Below the pieces are notes generated by a model that saw only the letters and a program-made list of their open reading frames with translations, ran no database searches and was not told where the DNA came from. From Leeuwenhoekiella aestuarii (GTDB lineage: Bacteria; Bacteroidota; Bacteroidia; Flavobacteriales; Flavobacteriaceae), in NCBI RefSeq assembly GCF_004104055.1, contig NZ_QOVJ01000001.1, positions 868,001 to 932,000 of the forward strand: 64,000 bases of DNA, given 5' to 3'. Of this stretch, positions 1 through 8,328 are shown one piece after another (position 1 is the first letter of the stretch; each line of letters begins with the position of its first letter). The position numbers and the translations under genes are program-made.

Positions 1-251
1 TGCTCCAGAATAAGTTCTGCAAAATCATCTTCACTGAGATTCTCATTATTCAGATCTCGTTCTCTATATAGACGAGCACGTTTATTAAATAAAGCTTCGT
101 AGCTATTGCTTAAATTATAGAGTTGGTCAAGTTGCTCTTCAGTAATAGGGTCTGTTTTAATATCCTGTTTGATAAACGCAGAAGGTAATTCGATCTCATC
201 CATAATTCGTTTACAGGTATCGCAAGTCGACAGGTAATATATTTTCTTCAA
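1..251 (-). CDS. ArsC/Spx-family thioredoxin-fold protein (3' part missing)
   Basis: Leftward gene running off the window start, so only the N-terminal 83 residues or so are visible. The protein opens KKIYYLSTCDTCKRI, with a CxxC pair in the position of the redox loop of the ArsC/Spx/YffB family. It continues into the helical segment with conserved PITEEQLDQL and 'FNKRARLYRE', which matches the LFNxR region of that family. These are small cytosolic thioredoxin-fold proteins; some reduce arsenate and others are regulators, and the two cannot be separated here. The start codon is inferred to be TTG (249-251), since the in-frame sequence upstream reaches a stop without any ATG. A weak -7-like element (TTACTTTGC on the minus strand, about 328-338) lies in the divergent region shared with the DinB gene. 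Confidence 0.7.
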   Translation of the reverse strand, partial: MKKIYYLSTCDTCKRIMDEIELPSAFIKQDIKTDPITEEQLDQLYNLSNSYEALFNKRARLYRERDLNNENLSEDDFAELILE

Positions 252-381
252 AACAACAGATTTTAAAATTTATAATTACTTAAAAAATTCAAGCTGTGTT
301 TTGCTTTTTAGAAACACAGTTTACGGCTGCAAAGTAATTGCTTTTCGTTGTAAAAAGGTATTTTTGACTAAAATTAAACAG

Positions 382-858
382 ATGGCATTCACTTTTGACT
401 ACGCTTTAAAAATCACTTATAAAACTCGGGTAATCTTAAAAAACTACCTCGAGACAATTTCTCTCGAAGATTTAAACAAAATACCACAGGGCTATAACAA
501 CACTATTTTTTGGAATATAGCACACCTTGTGGCTACACAGCAAATACTGGTTTATAAGTTCTCAAATGTGCCGGTATTAGTTTCTGAAGAGATTATTAAT
601 AAATACAGAAAAGGCACAAAGCCTGAAGCAGATGCTTCTCAGGCAGAAGTAGATGAGATAAAAGAATTGTTATTCACTACGCTAGATCAAACTGCAAAAG
701 ATTATGAGGCCGGTGTCTTTAAAACCTACAATACCATTACCACATCAATGGATAGTACGTTGAGTAATGTTGAGGAGGCAATCTCGTATAACAATTTCCA
801 CGAGGGGATTCACTTAGGTTCTGTCTTAGCTTTACGTCACGCTATAGGTTTGGTCTAA
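382..858 (+). CDS. DinB-family (four-helix, metal-binding) protein
   Basis: A 158-residue cytosolic protein of the DinB/YfiT superfamily. The N-terminal helix (FTFDYALKITYKTRVILKNY) precedes the motif FWNIAHLVATQQ, and the C-terminal helix carries NNFHEGIHLGSVLALR. The histidines in these helices are the usual metal ligands of the family. Members include thiol-dependent transferases and many uncharacterised stress proteins, so no specific reaction can be assigned. The ATG at 382 is chosen because it opens directly on the conserved first helix; in-frame codons upstream (from a TTG at 301) encode Lys/Cys-rich sequence without family resemblance. The 3' end overlaps the convergent lipoprotein gene by 17 bases. 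Confidence 0.75.
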   Translation: MAFTFDYALKITYKTRVILKNYLETISLEDLNKIPQGYNNTIFWNIAHLVATQQILVYKFSNVPVLVSEEIINKYRKGTKPEADASQAEVDEIKELLFTTLDQTAKDYEAGVFKTYNTITTSMDSTLSNVEEAISYNNFHEGIHLGSVLALRHAIGLV

Positions 859-1603
859 GGTATTTTTGAACTTCTGTAATAGGGAATTCTAAAATAATCT
901 GACCATCTGCATAGGAGGCAATTTCGTAAGGATTGTAAATAAGTATGATCTTATCGTCTTTAAACCCTATGTTTTCAGGTAAAGAAAAAGTGTCATTTTC
1001 AAAAAAGTAACCGCTGCTGTTGATATTTTCACCTTCAGAAATACCTTTTTGATTTCTAAATTGACCTTCGGTAAATTTTAAAAAACCGCCTTTATCGGAG
1101 AATAAAGCTTCTTTAGAAAGTTGCTCGTGGGTTTCTTTATCAAAATTGATGTAGGTGGTGCTGCCATAACCGTGTGCTCCACCCCAATAGGAATAGTTGT
1201 CAAAAATGATACTCAATACATTTTCACTCTCATAGCTAATTTGAGACTTACTGTTTATTTCATATTCAATAGCAGCTTCGGGAAAATCATTGCGGTAAGC
1301 ACGATAGCTGGTGATGAAGTTTGCTAACGCCTGATCTAATGTTTTGATATTTTGGCTGTCATCTGGTGAAATAGTAAGTGTATTCACAAGCACCTGTTCA
1401 ATGGCTTTATTAATCGTATCAGAAAAATTATCATTACCGGAGGCAGTGAGTTTTTCGATTTTGATCACAGGACACATTCCTTTGTCGCAAGCGTCTAAAT
1501 TTTCAGGATTATAGGTTTTAGTATCAAATACTAACGGAGTTTCTTTTTTTTCACAACTGATAAGTACAACAATAATGGTCAGTATTGAAATGATTTTCTT
1601 CAA
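842..1603 (-). CDS. RsiV-like DUF3298 lipoprotein
   Basis: Predicted lipoprotein of about 253 residues. The signal sequence KKIISILTIIVVLISCEKK has a lipobox ending in Cys (LISC). The mature part resembles the DUF4163/DUF3298 layout of RsiV-type proteins. The diagnostic stretch is YWGGAHGYGSTTYINFD followed by 'LSKEALFSDKGGFLKF', and the C-terminal strand includes LIYNPYEIASYADG. In Bacillus RsiV this fold binds lysozyme and restrains SigV. Here there is no transmembrane anti-sigma segment and no sigma gene nearby, so it is better read as a periplasmic or outer-membrane lipoprotein. The start is probably TTG at 1601-1603, because that gives a clean lipoprotein signal. A longer ORF from a TTG at 1645 would add 14 non-signal residues. 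Confidence 0.7.
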   Translation of the reverse strand: MKKIISILTIIVVLISCEKKETPLVFDTKTYNPENLDACDKGMCPVIKIEKLTASGNDNFSDTINKAIEQVLVNTLTISPDDSQNIKTLDQALANFITSYRAYRNDFPEAAIEYEINSKSQISYESENVLSIIFDNYSYWGGAHGYGSTTYINFDKETHEQLSKEALFSDKGGFLKFTEGQFRNQKGISEGENINSSGYFFENDTFSLPENIGFKDDKIILIYNPYEIASYADGQIILEFPITEVQKYLRPNL

Positions 1604-1650
1604 GGCAAATATGGTTTTGGTGTTAAACAAAGAATAAAGGTACAAGCAAT

Positions 1651-1682
1651 TTTGGGAATAGGTTTCTTGCTTCCTACATTTA
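1651..1682 (+). promoter_or_regulatory. Candidate promoter of the cystathionine synthase/lyase gene
   Basis: TTTG at 1651-1654 and TACATTTA at 1675-1682 are separated by 20 bases. This resembles the Bacteroidota TTTG-N19-TAnnTTTG promoter, with the last base of the -7 element mismatched. It ends 29 bases before the chosen ATG. Confidence 0.45.
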
Positions 1683-1711
1683 CGAATAGATTTAATGAAA
1701 GATTAAGAATT

Positions 1712-2854
1712 ATGAAATTCAATACCAAAACTATTCACGGTGGTCAACACAATACAGACCCTGCATACGGAAGCGTGATGCCTCCTATTTATCAAACGTC
1801 AACTTATGCGCAGTCTACTCCGGGTGGTCATAAAGGTTTTGAATATTCGCGAAGCGGAAATCCTACTCGTAAAGCTCTAGAAGATGCTTTAGCCAGTTTA
1901 GAGCATGGAGCGTTTGGGCTAGCTTTTGGCTCTGGTCTTGCTGCAATTGATGCGGTTTTGAAGATGTTTAAACCAGGAGATGAGATCATATCTACTAATG
2001 ATTTGTATGGGGGGTCTTACCGCTTATTTACTAAGATTTTTGAAGATTTTGGTCTTAAATTTCATTTTGTAAGCATGCAAGATACCGCTGCAATTGAGTC
2101 TGTAATCACAGATAAGACTAAGTTGATTTGGGTAGAGACGCCAACTAATCCAATGATGAATATTATAGATGTCGAAGCGGTTGCTCAAGTTGCTAAAGCG
2201 CACAAAATCCTATTGGCAGTAGACAATACTTTTGCGACGCCTTATTTACAACAGCCGCTAGATCTGGGAGCAGATTTGGTTATGCACAGTGTTACAAAAT
2301 ATTTGGGTGGTCATAGTGATTTGGTAATGGGCGGTCTCATTGTAAGAGATAAAGAGCTTGCAGATAAGTTGTACTTTATTCAAAATGCAAGTGGAGCTGT
2401 TTGTGGTCCCCAAGATAGTTTTTTGGCCCTTCGCGGAATTAAAACGCTACATGTGCGTATGCAACGTCATTGTGAAAATGGAAAAGCAGTTGCTGAGTTT
2501 TTAAAGAATCACCCTAAGGTAGATAAAGTATATTGGCCGGGTTTTGAAGATCATCCTAATCACAATATCGCAAAAAAGCAGATGAAAGATTTTGGAGGAA
2601 TGGTTTCATTTACAACAAAAAAAGATTCGCTTGAAGGCGCTGTTGAGGTTGTTGAAAAATTAAAAGTATTTACGTTGGCCGAAAGTTTAGGCGGTGTAGA
2701 AAGTCTTGCTGGCCATCCTGCGAGTATGACGCACGCCAGTATTCCTAAAGAAGAACGTCAAAAAACAGGAATAAAAGATTCCTTAATACGTTTAAGTGTA
2801 GGTATAGAAGATGCAGAAGACCTTTTAGCAGATTTACAACAAGCTTTAGATTAG
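1712..2854 (+). CDS. Cystathionine gamma-synthase/lyase family PLP enzyme
   Basis: A 380-residue Cys/Met-metabolism PLP-dependent enzyme, full length for the family. Visible hallmarks are the N-terminal substrate region FEYSRSGNPTRKALE, the cofactor stacking segment around NDLYGGSYRLF, the PLP-phosphate/Asp region AVDNTFATPYLQQPL, and the Schiff-base lysine in HSVTKYLGGHSD (about K196). It either joins an acylated homoserine to cysteine to make cystathionine, or cleaves cystathionine to cysteine. Motifs do not separate MetB from MetC/CGL activity, and no other transsulfuration gene is in the window. The ATG at 1712 is preferred over one 20 codons upstream because the family begins at about MKFNTKTIHGG. 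It converges on the outer-membrane protein gene with an 11-base gap. Confidence 0.85.
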   Translation: MKFNTKTIHGGQHNTDPAYGSVMPPIYQTSTYAQSTPGGHKGFEYSRSGNPTRKALEDALASLEHGAFGLAFGSGLAAIDAVLKMFKPGDEIISTNDLYGGSYRLFTKIFEDFGLKFHFVSMQDTAAIESVITDKTKLIWVETPTNPMMNIIDVEAVAQVAKAHKILLAVDNTFATPYLQQPLDLGADLVMHSVTKYLGGHSDLVMGGLIVRDKELADKLYFIQNASGAVCGPQDSFLALRGIKTLHVRMQRHCENGKAVAEFLKNHPKVDKVYWPGFEDHPNHNIAKKQMKDFGGMVSFTTKKDSLEGAVEVVEKLKVFTLAESLGGVESLAGHPASMTHASIPKEERQKTGIKDSLIRLSVGIEDAEDLLADLQQALD

Positions 2855-2865
2855 GCTGTACGTTC

Positions 2866-3675
2866 TTAAAAATTCAGATAATAGATGTAGCCAATGTTTA
2901 GCCATGCGATAGAATCATCGTATTTGTTAGGTGGGTAAAATTCAGGATCAGGGTTTAAGCCGTCTACCCAGTTGGAGTAATATTTGTGATATCTTAATTC
3001 TAAATTGATATCACTTAATGTAGTGAGTTTGTATCGAATGCCCACACTACCGGTTAGCGCCCAAGTCGTTCCTGAATCATCACTAATACCGCCTAATTCG
3101 CCACCATCGCCTATTAAAAAGCGGTCAAAATAGATATCTTCTGGAGAAGCTCCGGGTACATCTTGTACTGATGAATATTTAGGTTTGAAAGAAACAAAGT
3201 GTGCTCCGAGGCTAATATAAGGTGCGATTTTATATCCGCCTGCTTGAAAATCCCGTATGCTTAATGGGAAATACTCAAGCTGCATTCCGAGTTCAAAAAC
3301 GAGAGAACTTCCTTTGTGATCTCTTAAGTCTTGACCTTCTGGAGTATCTTTTTGAGCTTCAACGCCCTCGTGAGTAAAAGGAGTATAATGCAAATCTGCT
3401 TCAGAACGCAGTTTAAAATGATCATTAAAATAGCGATCTCTGGTATAGCAATTACAATCTGCTCGATAAGAGAAGTTGAAGTAATGCACGATACCTACAC
3501 CTAAACCTTGATTATTTATATTAGTATCAAAATTGTTTCTAAGTCCAAAATCAGACTGAAAAAGAAGTGGACCCGCAATTACACCGATTTCGTTAGAAAA
3601 AGCAAGTTGTGCCTTACCGGCGAAAGGTATTGTCAGGCAGAGTGTTAATACCGAAACTAGAATTCTGGTATTCAT
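2866..3675 (-). CDS. Outer-membrane beta-barrel protein (flavobacterial OMP family)
   Basis: About 269 residues with a Sec signal peptide (MNTRILVSVLTLCLTIPFAGKAQ). Alternating hydrophobic/aromatic strands run to a terminal aromatic residue (YIYYLNF), typical of an outer-membrane beta-barrel. Internal pieces such as FNFSYRADCNCYTRDRYFNDHFKLRSE and KIAPYISLGAHFVSF resemble a family of uncharacterised flavobacterial outer-membrane proteins with two nearby cysteines. No function is known to me. ATG at 3675 is chosen because it opens the signal peptide. A good promoter element lies 25-32 bases upstream. Confidence 0.65.
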   Translation of the reverse strand: MNTRILVSVLTLCLTIPFAGKAQLAFSNEIGVIAGPLLFQSDFGLRNNFDTNINNQGLGVGIVHYFNFSYRADCNCYTRDRYFNDHFKLRSEADLHYTPFTHEGVEAQKDTPEGQDLRDHKGSSLVFELGMQLEYFPLSIRDFQAGGYKIAPYISLGAHFVSFKPKYSSVQDVPGASPEDIYFDRFLIGDGGELGGISDDSGTTWALTGSVGIRYKLTTLSDINLELRYHKYYSNWVDGLNPDPEFYPPNKYDDSIAWLNIGYIYYLNF

Positions 3676-3699
3676 TAGGTTTGGGGACTTAAGATGCAA

Positions 3700-3707
3700 C
3701 AAATATA
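3700..3707 (-). promoter_or_regulatory. -7 element for the outer-membrane protein gene
   Basis: On the minus strand the sequence is TATATTTG, a full match to TAnnTTTG. It sits about 25 bases upstream of the ATG at 3675. No convincing TTTG was seen at -33. Confidence 0.5.
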
Positions 3708-3829
3708 GTAAAATTGAAGTTTTAATCTAAAATTGCTCGCGCACTACAACTTTAATGATAGATATAATAAAAACGAAGTGTCAATATTAAGAATTTCTAA
3801 AAATTAGACACTTATTTTTATCAATATCA

Positions 3830-3837
3830 TATATTTG
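3830..3837 (+). promoter_or_regulatory. -7 element of the gdhA promoter
   Basis: TATATTTG is a perfect TAnnTTTG match, 46 bases upstream of the gdhA ATG. It overlaps the start of the longest gdhA reading frame, which argues that the real start is downstream at 3883. Confidence 0.6.
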
Positions 3838-3882
3838 CATCGCCAAAGAGCAATAAAAATTATAAATTCAAAAAATATTATA

Positions 3883-5226
3883 ATGACAGATAGCATTAAA
3901 AACTTTGTTGATTCTGTTGCGAAAGCTAATCCTAACGAGCCTGAGTTCATTCAGGCTGTACAGGAAGTAGCAGAAACTGTTATTCCTTTTATAGAAAAAA
4001 ATCCTAAATATCAGGGTAAAAAGCTTTTAGAGCGTATGGTAGAACCAGAGCGCGCTATTTTGTTTAGAGTGCCTTGGGTAGATGATAAAGGAGAAACTCA
4101 AATCAATAAAGGATATCGTGTTGAATTTAATTCTGCAATAGGCCCTTATAAAGGTGGTTTGCGTTTTCATCCTTCTGTGAACTTAAGTATTCTAAAATTT
4201 TTAGGTTTTGAGCAGGTATTTAAAAACAGCCTTACTTCATTGCCTATGGGTGGTGGTAAAGGTGGTTCTGATTTTAACCCTAGAGGTAAAAGCGATGCTG
4301 AGGTTATGCGTTTTTGCCAGAGTTTTATGACAGAATTATACCGTCACATTGGCCCAAATACAGATGTTCCTGCCGGGGATATTGGTGTAGGTGGTCGGGA
4401 GATTGGCTTTATGTTTGGCCAATATAAACGCATTAAAAATGAATTTACCGGTATTTTAACCGGAAAGGGTCTTTCTTACGGCGGATCTAAAATTCGTCCA
4501 GAAGCTACGGGTTATGGTAACGTGTATTTCACTAAATATATGTTGAATAACATCGGTGAAAAGCTAGCAGGAAAGACAGTTGTAATTTCTGGTTCTGGTA
4601 ACGTGGCGCAGTACGCTGCAGAAAAAGCAACTCAACTTGATGCAAAAGTGGTGACGCTTTCTGATTCTGATGGTTTTATTTATGACGAGGCTGGGATAAG
4701 CAAAGAAAAACTCGCGTATATCATGGAAATCAAAAACGAGCGTCGCGGTCGTATTAAAGAATATTTAGATAAGTATCCTGAAGCAGAGTTTCACGAGGGG
4801 AAAGCGCCTTGGGGAATTAAATGTGATATCGCTTTGCCTTGTGCAACTCAAAACGAACTGGATAAAGAAGATGCAGAACTGCTCGTTAAGAATGGCGTTA
4901 TGGCTGTAGGTGAAGGGGCGAATATGCCTTCTACACCAGAGGCGATTGAAGTTTTCTTAAAAGCGAAGATCTTATTCTCTCCGGGTAAAGCTTCTAACGC
5001 AGGTGGCGTCGCAACATCAGGATTAGAGATGTCACAGAACAGTATTCGCTATAACTGGTCTGCAGAAGAAGTAGATAAAAAATTACACGAGATTATGTAT
5101 GACATTCATAATGCTTGTGTAGAATATGGTAGACAAGAAGATGGATTCGTTGATTATGTAAAAGGTGCGAACGTCGCAGGTTTTGTAAAAGTTGCAGACG
5201 CGATGCTTGCTCAGGGAATTGTATAA
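3883..5226 (+). CDS. gdhA: NADP-type glutamate dehydrogenase
   Basis: A 447-residue hexameric-type glutamate dehydrogenase that interconverts 2-oxoglutarate plus ammonium and glutamate in the cytosol, normally for ammonium assimilation. The substrate domain has PYKGGLRFHPSVNLSILKF, the catalytic-lysine region LPMGGGKGGSDFNP and DVPAGDIGVGGREIG. The Rossmann domain begins at about VVISGSGNVAQYAAEKA. The C-terminus has the conserved SNAGGVATSGLEMSQN. Length and sequence fit the NADP(H) subclass (about 445 residues). The start at ATG 3883 follows an A-rich leader. A longer frame begins with TTG at 3835, but that codon overlaps the -7 promoter element. A hairpin terminator follows, so the gene is probably a single-gene transcription unit. 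Confidence 0.95.
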   Translation: MTDSIKNFVDSVAKANPNEPEFIQAVQEVAETVIPFIEKNPKYQGKKLLERMVEPERAILFRVPWVDDKGETQINKGYRVEFNSAIGPYKGGLRFHPSVNLSILKFLGFEQVFKNSLTSLPMGGGKGGSDFNPRGKSDAEVMRFCQSFMTELYRHIGPNTDVPAGDIGVGGREIGFMFGQYKRIKNEFTGILTGKGLSYGGSKIRPEATGYGNVYFTKYMLNNIGEKLAGKTVVISGSGNVAQYAAEKATQLDAKVVTLSDSDGFIYDEAGISKEKLAYIMEIKNERRGRIKEYLDKYPEAEFHEGKAPWGIKCDIALPCATQNELDKEDAELLVKNGVMAVGEGANMPSTPEAIEVFLKAKILFSPGKASNAGGVATSGLEMSQNSIRYNWSAEEVDKKLHEIMYDIHNACVEYGRQEDGFVDYVKGANVAGFVKVADAMLAQGIV

Positions 5227-5258
5227 TAATTTCATTTTTATATCAAGAATTAACTTAA

Positions 5259-5287
5259 GGCTTCGGTAATTAACGAAGCTTTTTTTA
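5259..5287 (+). terminator. Rho-independent terminator after gdhA
   Basis: Stem GCTTCG (5260-5265) pairs with CGAAGC (5274-5279) around an 8-base loop, followed by a run of T. Confidence 0.75.
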
Positions 5288-5329
5288 TATCATAAATTGT
5301 ACTTTTAACTGCTGTGCTAAATGCATTTT

Positions 5330-7603
5330 ATGAAAAACAGAATCTTAGTTTTACTGTTTTTGATTTTTCATCTTTTTCAGATGAAGGCGCAAGACTTTGG
5401 TCAAAATTGGACAGGTTATTTCTCATACAATACCATAACAGCTGTAGCAAAAGGAGACACAAAAATCTATGCCGCCGCTCAGAATTCAATATTCAGTTAT
5501 GAGCTTGCTACAAACAAAATTGAAACACTTTCTACTATAAACGGGTTAACGGGTTCTGCCATTAGTACCATTCATTTTAGTGAAAGCACAGGTATTCTTT
5601 TTGTGGGTTATGTTTCGGGAGTGATTGATATTGTACGACCAGATAGATCAGTTTCAACCGTTGTTGCTATACGTGATAAACCAGTGATCCTTCCGTCAGA
5701 AAAAATAATCAACAGCTTTACCGAATTTGAAAATACCCTATACATTGCTACAGGTTTTGGGATTTCGCTATTTGACTTAGCGCGTTTAGAGTTTGATGAT
5801 TCCTATTTTATTGGGGATAATGGTACGCGTTTAAACATTATTCAAACAGCAATATATGATGAATATATTTATGCGGCTTCTCCAACGGGAGGTTTGAGAA
5901 GAGCTTTAGCCACTGCACAAAACCTGATCGATTTTAATAATTGGGAAACTGTAAATGCTGGCAGTTGGCTTGGAATTCAAACTTTACAGAATGGTCTTTT
6001 TGGAGTAAAAGGAGATCAAACCTTGCAGCAATATGATGGAAATACCTTTAATACGATTGCAACTTTTGAGTCTGTACCGGCATTGCTAAAAGCATCAGGC
6101 AATTCGTTAGCAATCATTTTTCAAAGTAGAGTTTTGATTTATAATGATACAGGTATTTTGAATACATCAGTTAATACACTTGCAGAATATCCGGACACTT
6201 ACAACACAGCATTGGCAGTGGATGGACAAATTTACTTAGGAACGCAGTCTAATGGGCTTCTGATCACTTCAGAAACTAATACCACTAGCGCTTTGCAGAT
6301 TTTACCAGACGGTCCTTTACGCAACGATCCGTTTAATATTGAAGCGGCACCGGGGCAACTTTGGATGGTTTATGGTGATTATTCTTCTACTTACAATCCG
6401 TATCCTTTAAAGCGCCGCGGAGTGAGTCATTTAACCGAAGAAAACGGATGGTATAATATTCCTTTTGAAGACTTACTCAATACAAACAGCATCACAAATA
6501 TTACTTACAATCCGGCGGATGTTAGTCAGGTTTTTATGAGTTCGTACAACGCCGGACTTCTTGAAATTTCAGAAGAAATACCGGTACAGTTGTATGATGA
6601 AACGAATAGTGGGCTGAGTGATATTTCTATTAATCCTACAGATGTGCGTATCAATGGAGCTGCTTTTGACCGTAATGGCACCCTGTGGATGACAAACAGC
6701 TTAGTAGAAAATGCTTTGGCACGTAAAACCGGAAACCAGATCGCAGGAATATCTGTCGCTGATGTTTTACCAGATTTTGATCAGGTAAATGGATATTCAG
6801 AACTCGTTATAGGGAGGTTAGGAACTATATATTTTGGGTCTTCAAATCGCGGATTGATAGCATACGACCCTAATACAAATAGCTTTCAACTTTTAAATGC
6901 AGAACGTTCAAATCTACCTTCAGATAACGTGCAGACTTTAGCAATTGATGCAAACGGTACGTTATGGATTGGTACGACTTTAGGGCTTCGTATTTTAATC
7001 AATCCGGCGCAAGTTTTTGAGAATGCAGAGTTGCAGACGCAACCGGTGATCATAGAAGAGAACGGTGTTGCTTTAGAATTACTCAACGATCAGGTTATAC
7101 AAACGATTACCGTAGATGGTAACAATAATAAATGGATAGGAACGGTAAACAGTGGTGTGTTTCAGTTCAGCTCTAATGGTAAGGAAACCTTACAACAGTT
7201 TGATCGCTCCAATTCACCGCTTCCTTCTAATACGATACAGGATATTAGTATCGACAATGCATCTGGTGAAGTTTATTTTGCAACTCCATTAGGATTGGTC
7301 TCATTTTCAGGAACTGCGGTAAGTGCACAAGAAACTTTAGAAAATGCACGGGTATTTCCCAATCCCGTTCGCCCTGATTTTAACGGGCAGGTTACTATTG
7401 ATGGCTTAACAGATCGGGCAAATGTAAAGATCACAGATTTGAATGGTAATCTGGTTTATGAAGAAGTTTCGCAGGGTGGAAGCATTCAGTGGGATACTAC
7501 AGCTTTTGGAAGGTACAAGGTAAGGTCTGGTGTTTATTTTATCTTAATTACTGCCGAAGATGCCGTTGAGACTAAAATCGTTAAATTGATGATCATTCGC
7601 TGA
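5330..7603 (+). CDS. porZ: Type IX secretion system protein PorZ
   Basis: About 757 residues, exported (signal MKNRILVLLFLIFHLFQMKAQ). Repeated propeller strands follow (for example TKIYAAAQNSIFSYEL, NTLYIATGFGISLFDL, GTLWIGTTLGLRILI and NKWIGTVNSGVFQF), as in the two seven-bladed propellers of PorZ. The C-terminal domain reads VFPNPVRPDFNGQVTI then SGVYFILITAEDAVETKIVKL, the form of a type IX sorting-type domain that PorZ keeps. In Porphyromonas, PorZ is a surface component of the attachment complex that supplies A-LPS to the sortase PorU. The gene abuts recO with a 1-base TGATG overlap, a pairing common in Bacteroidota. ATG at 5330 is preferred to 5321 because it opens the signal peptide. 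Function is assigned by family and not demonstrated here. Confidence 0.85.
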   Translation: MKNRILVLLFLIFHLFQMKAQDFGQNWTGYFSYNTITAVAKGDTKIYAAAQNSIFSYELATNKIETLSTINGLTGSAISTIHFSESTGILFVGYVSGVIDIVRPDRSVSTVVAIRDKPVILPSEKIINSFTEFENTLYIATGFGISLFDLARLEFDDSYFIGDNGTRLNIIQTAIYDEYIYAASPTGGLRRALATAQNLIDFNNWETVNAGSWLGIQTLQNGLFGVKGDQTLQQYDGNTFNTIATFESVPALLKASGNSLAIIFQSRVLIYNDTGILNTSVNTLAEYPDTYNTALAVDGQIYLGTQSNGLLITSETNTTSALQILPDGPLRNDPFNIEAAPGQLWMVYGDYSSTYNPYPLKRRGVSHLTEENGWYNIPFEDLLNTNSITNITYNPADVSQVFMSSYNAGLLEISEEIPVQLYDETNSGLSDISINPTDVRINGAAFDRNGTLWMTNSLVENALARKTGNQIAGISVADVLPDFDQVNGYSELVIGRLGTIYFGSSNRGLIAYDPNTNSFQLLNAERSNLPSDNVQTLAIDANGTLWIGTTLGLRILINPAQVFENAELQTQPVIIEENGVALELLNDQVIQTITVDGNNNKWIGTVNSGVFQFSSNGKETLQQFDRSNSPLPSNTIQDISIDNASGEVYFATPLGLVSFSGTAVSAQETLENARVFPNPVRPDFNGQVTIDGLTDRANVKITDLNGNLVYEEVSQGGSIQWDTTAFGRYKVRSGVYFILITAEDAVETKIVKLMIIR

Positions 7604-8319
7604 TGTTAGTCAATACTAAAGCCATTGTGATTTCAGCATTAAAATATGGCGAAGCAGACCTTATCGTGCGTTGCTTTACAGAAGAAGCCGGTGTTAAATC
7701 ATACATTTTAAGAGGTATTTTAAAGTCAAAAAAAGGAAAGCTTCGTACTGCCATGTTTCAACCGGCAACCCAGTTAGAGCTTGTTGCGATGCATAAAGAT
7801 AAAGGTACGCTTGAGAGCATCAGAGAGGCAAAAGTTATTCAGCCTTATGTTAGTTTGCATACTGATATTTTAAAGTCGAGTATGGTATTGTTTCTTTCTG
7901 AAATGTTGCGTAACGCAATACAGGAGGAAGAAGAGAACCGGGGGCTTTATGCTTTCTTAGAGCATGCTTTTCTTTGGCTTGACCTGCATCAACAGACGGC
8001 TAATTTTCATTTATTTTTCTTGCTGGAACTCACTAAATATTTAGGGTTTTACCCAGACACTTCTGCGATTGAAAATGCACATTTTAATCTAGAGACCGGC
8101 ACATTTGAGCCTGTTGAGCGTTTTTACAGTATTTCTGAAGAAAATTTACAAACACTAAAAGCCTTATTGGGTATAAATTTTGATGCACTTTCTGATGTAA
8201 AACTCAATCAGAAAAGGCGTGCAGACTTTGTAAATATGCTGTTGGCCTATTATGAATTACATTTACACGGCTTTAAAAAACCTAAATCACTGGCTGTTCT
8301 CAGTTCACTTTTTAACTAA
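7603..8319 (+). CDS. recO: DNA repair protein RecO
   Basis: A 238-residue RecO. The N-terminal OB-fold shows MLVNTKAIVISALKYGEADLIVRCFTEE and the glycine-containing SYILRGILKSKKGKL. The helical C-terminal domain contains LFFLLELTKYLGFYPD. RecO anneals single strands and, with RecR, loads RecA at SSB-coated gaps. The start ATG overlaps the porZ stop (TGATG), indicating translational coupling. The zinc-finger cysteines present in some RecO proteins are absent. Confidence 0.9.
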   Translation: MLVNTKAIVISALKYGEADLIVRCFTEEAGVKSYILRGILKSKKGKLRTAMFQPATQLELVAMHKDKGTLESIREAKVIQPYVSLHTDILKSSMVLFLSEMLRNAIQEEEENRGLYAFLEHAFLWLDLHQQTANFHLFFLLELTKYLGFYPDTSAIENAHFNLETGTFEPVERFYSISEENLQTLKALLGINFDALSDVKLNQKRRADFVNMLLAYYELHLHGFKKPKSLAVLSSLFN

Positions 8320-8328
8320 CTCTAATTA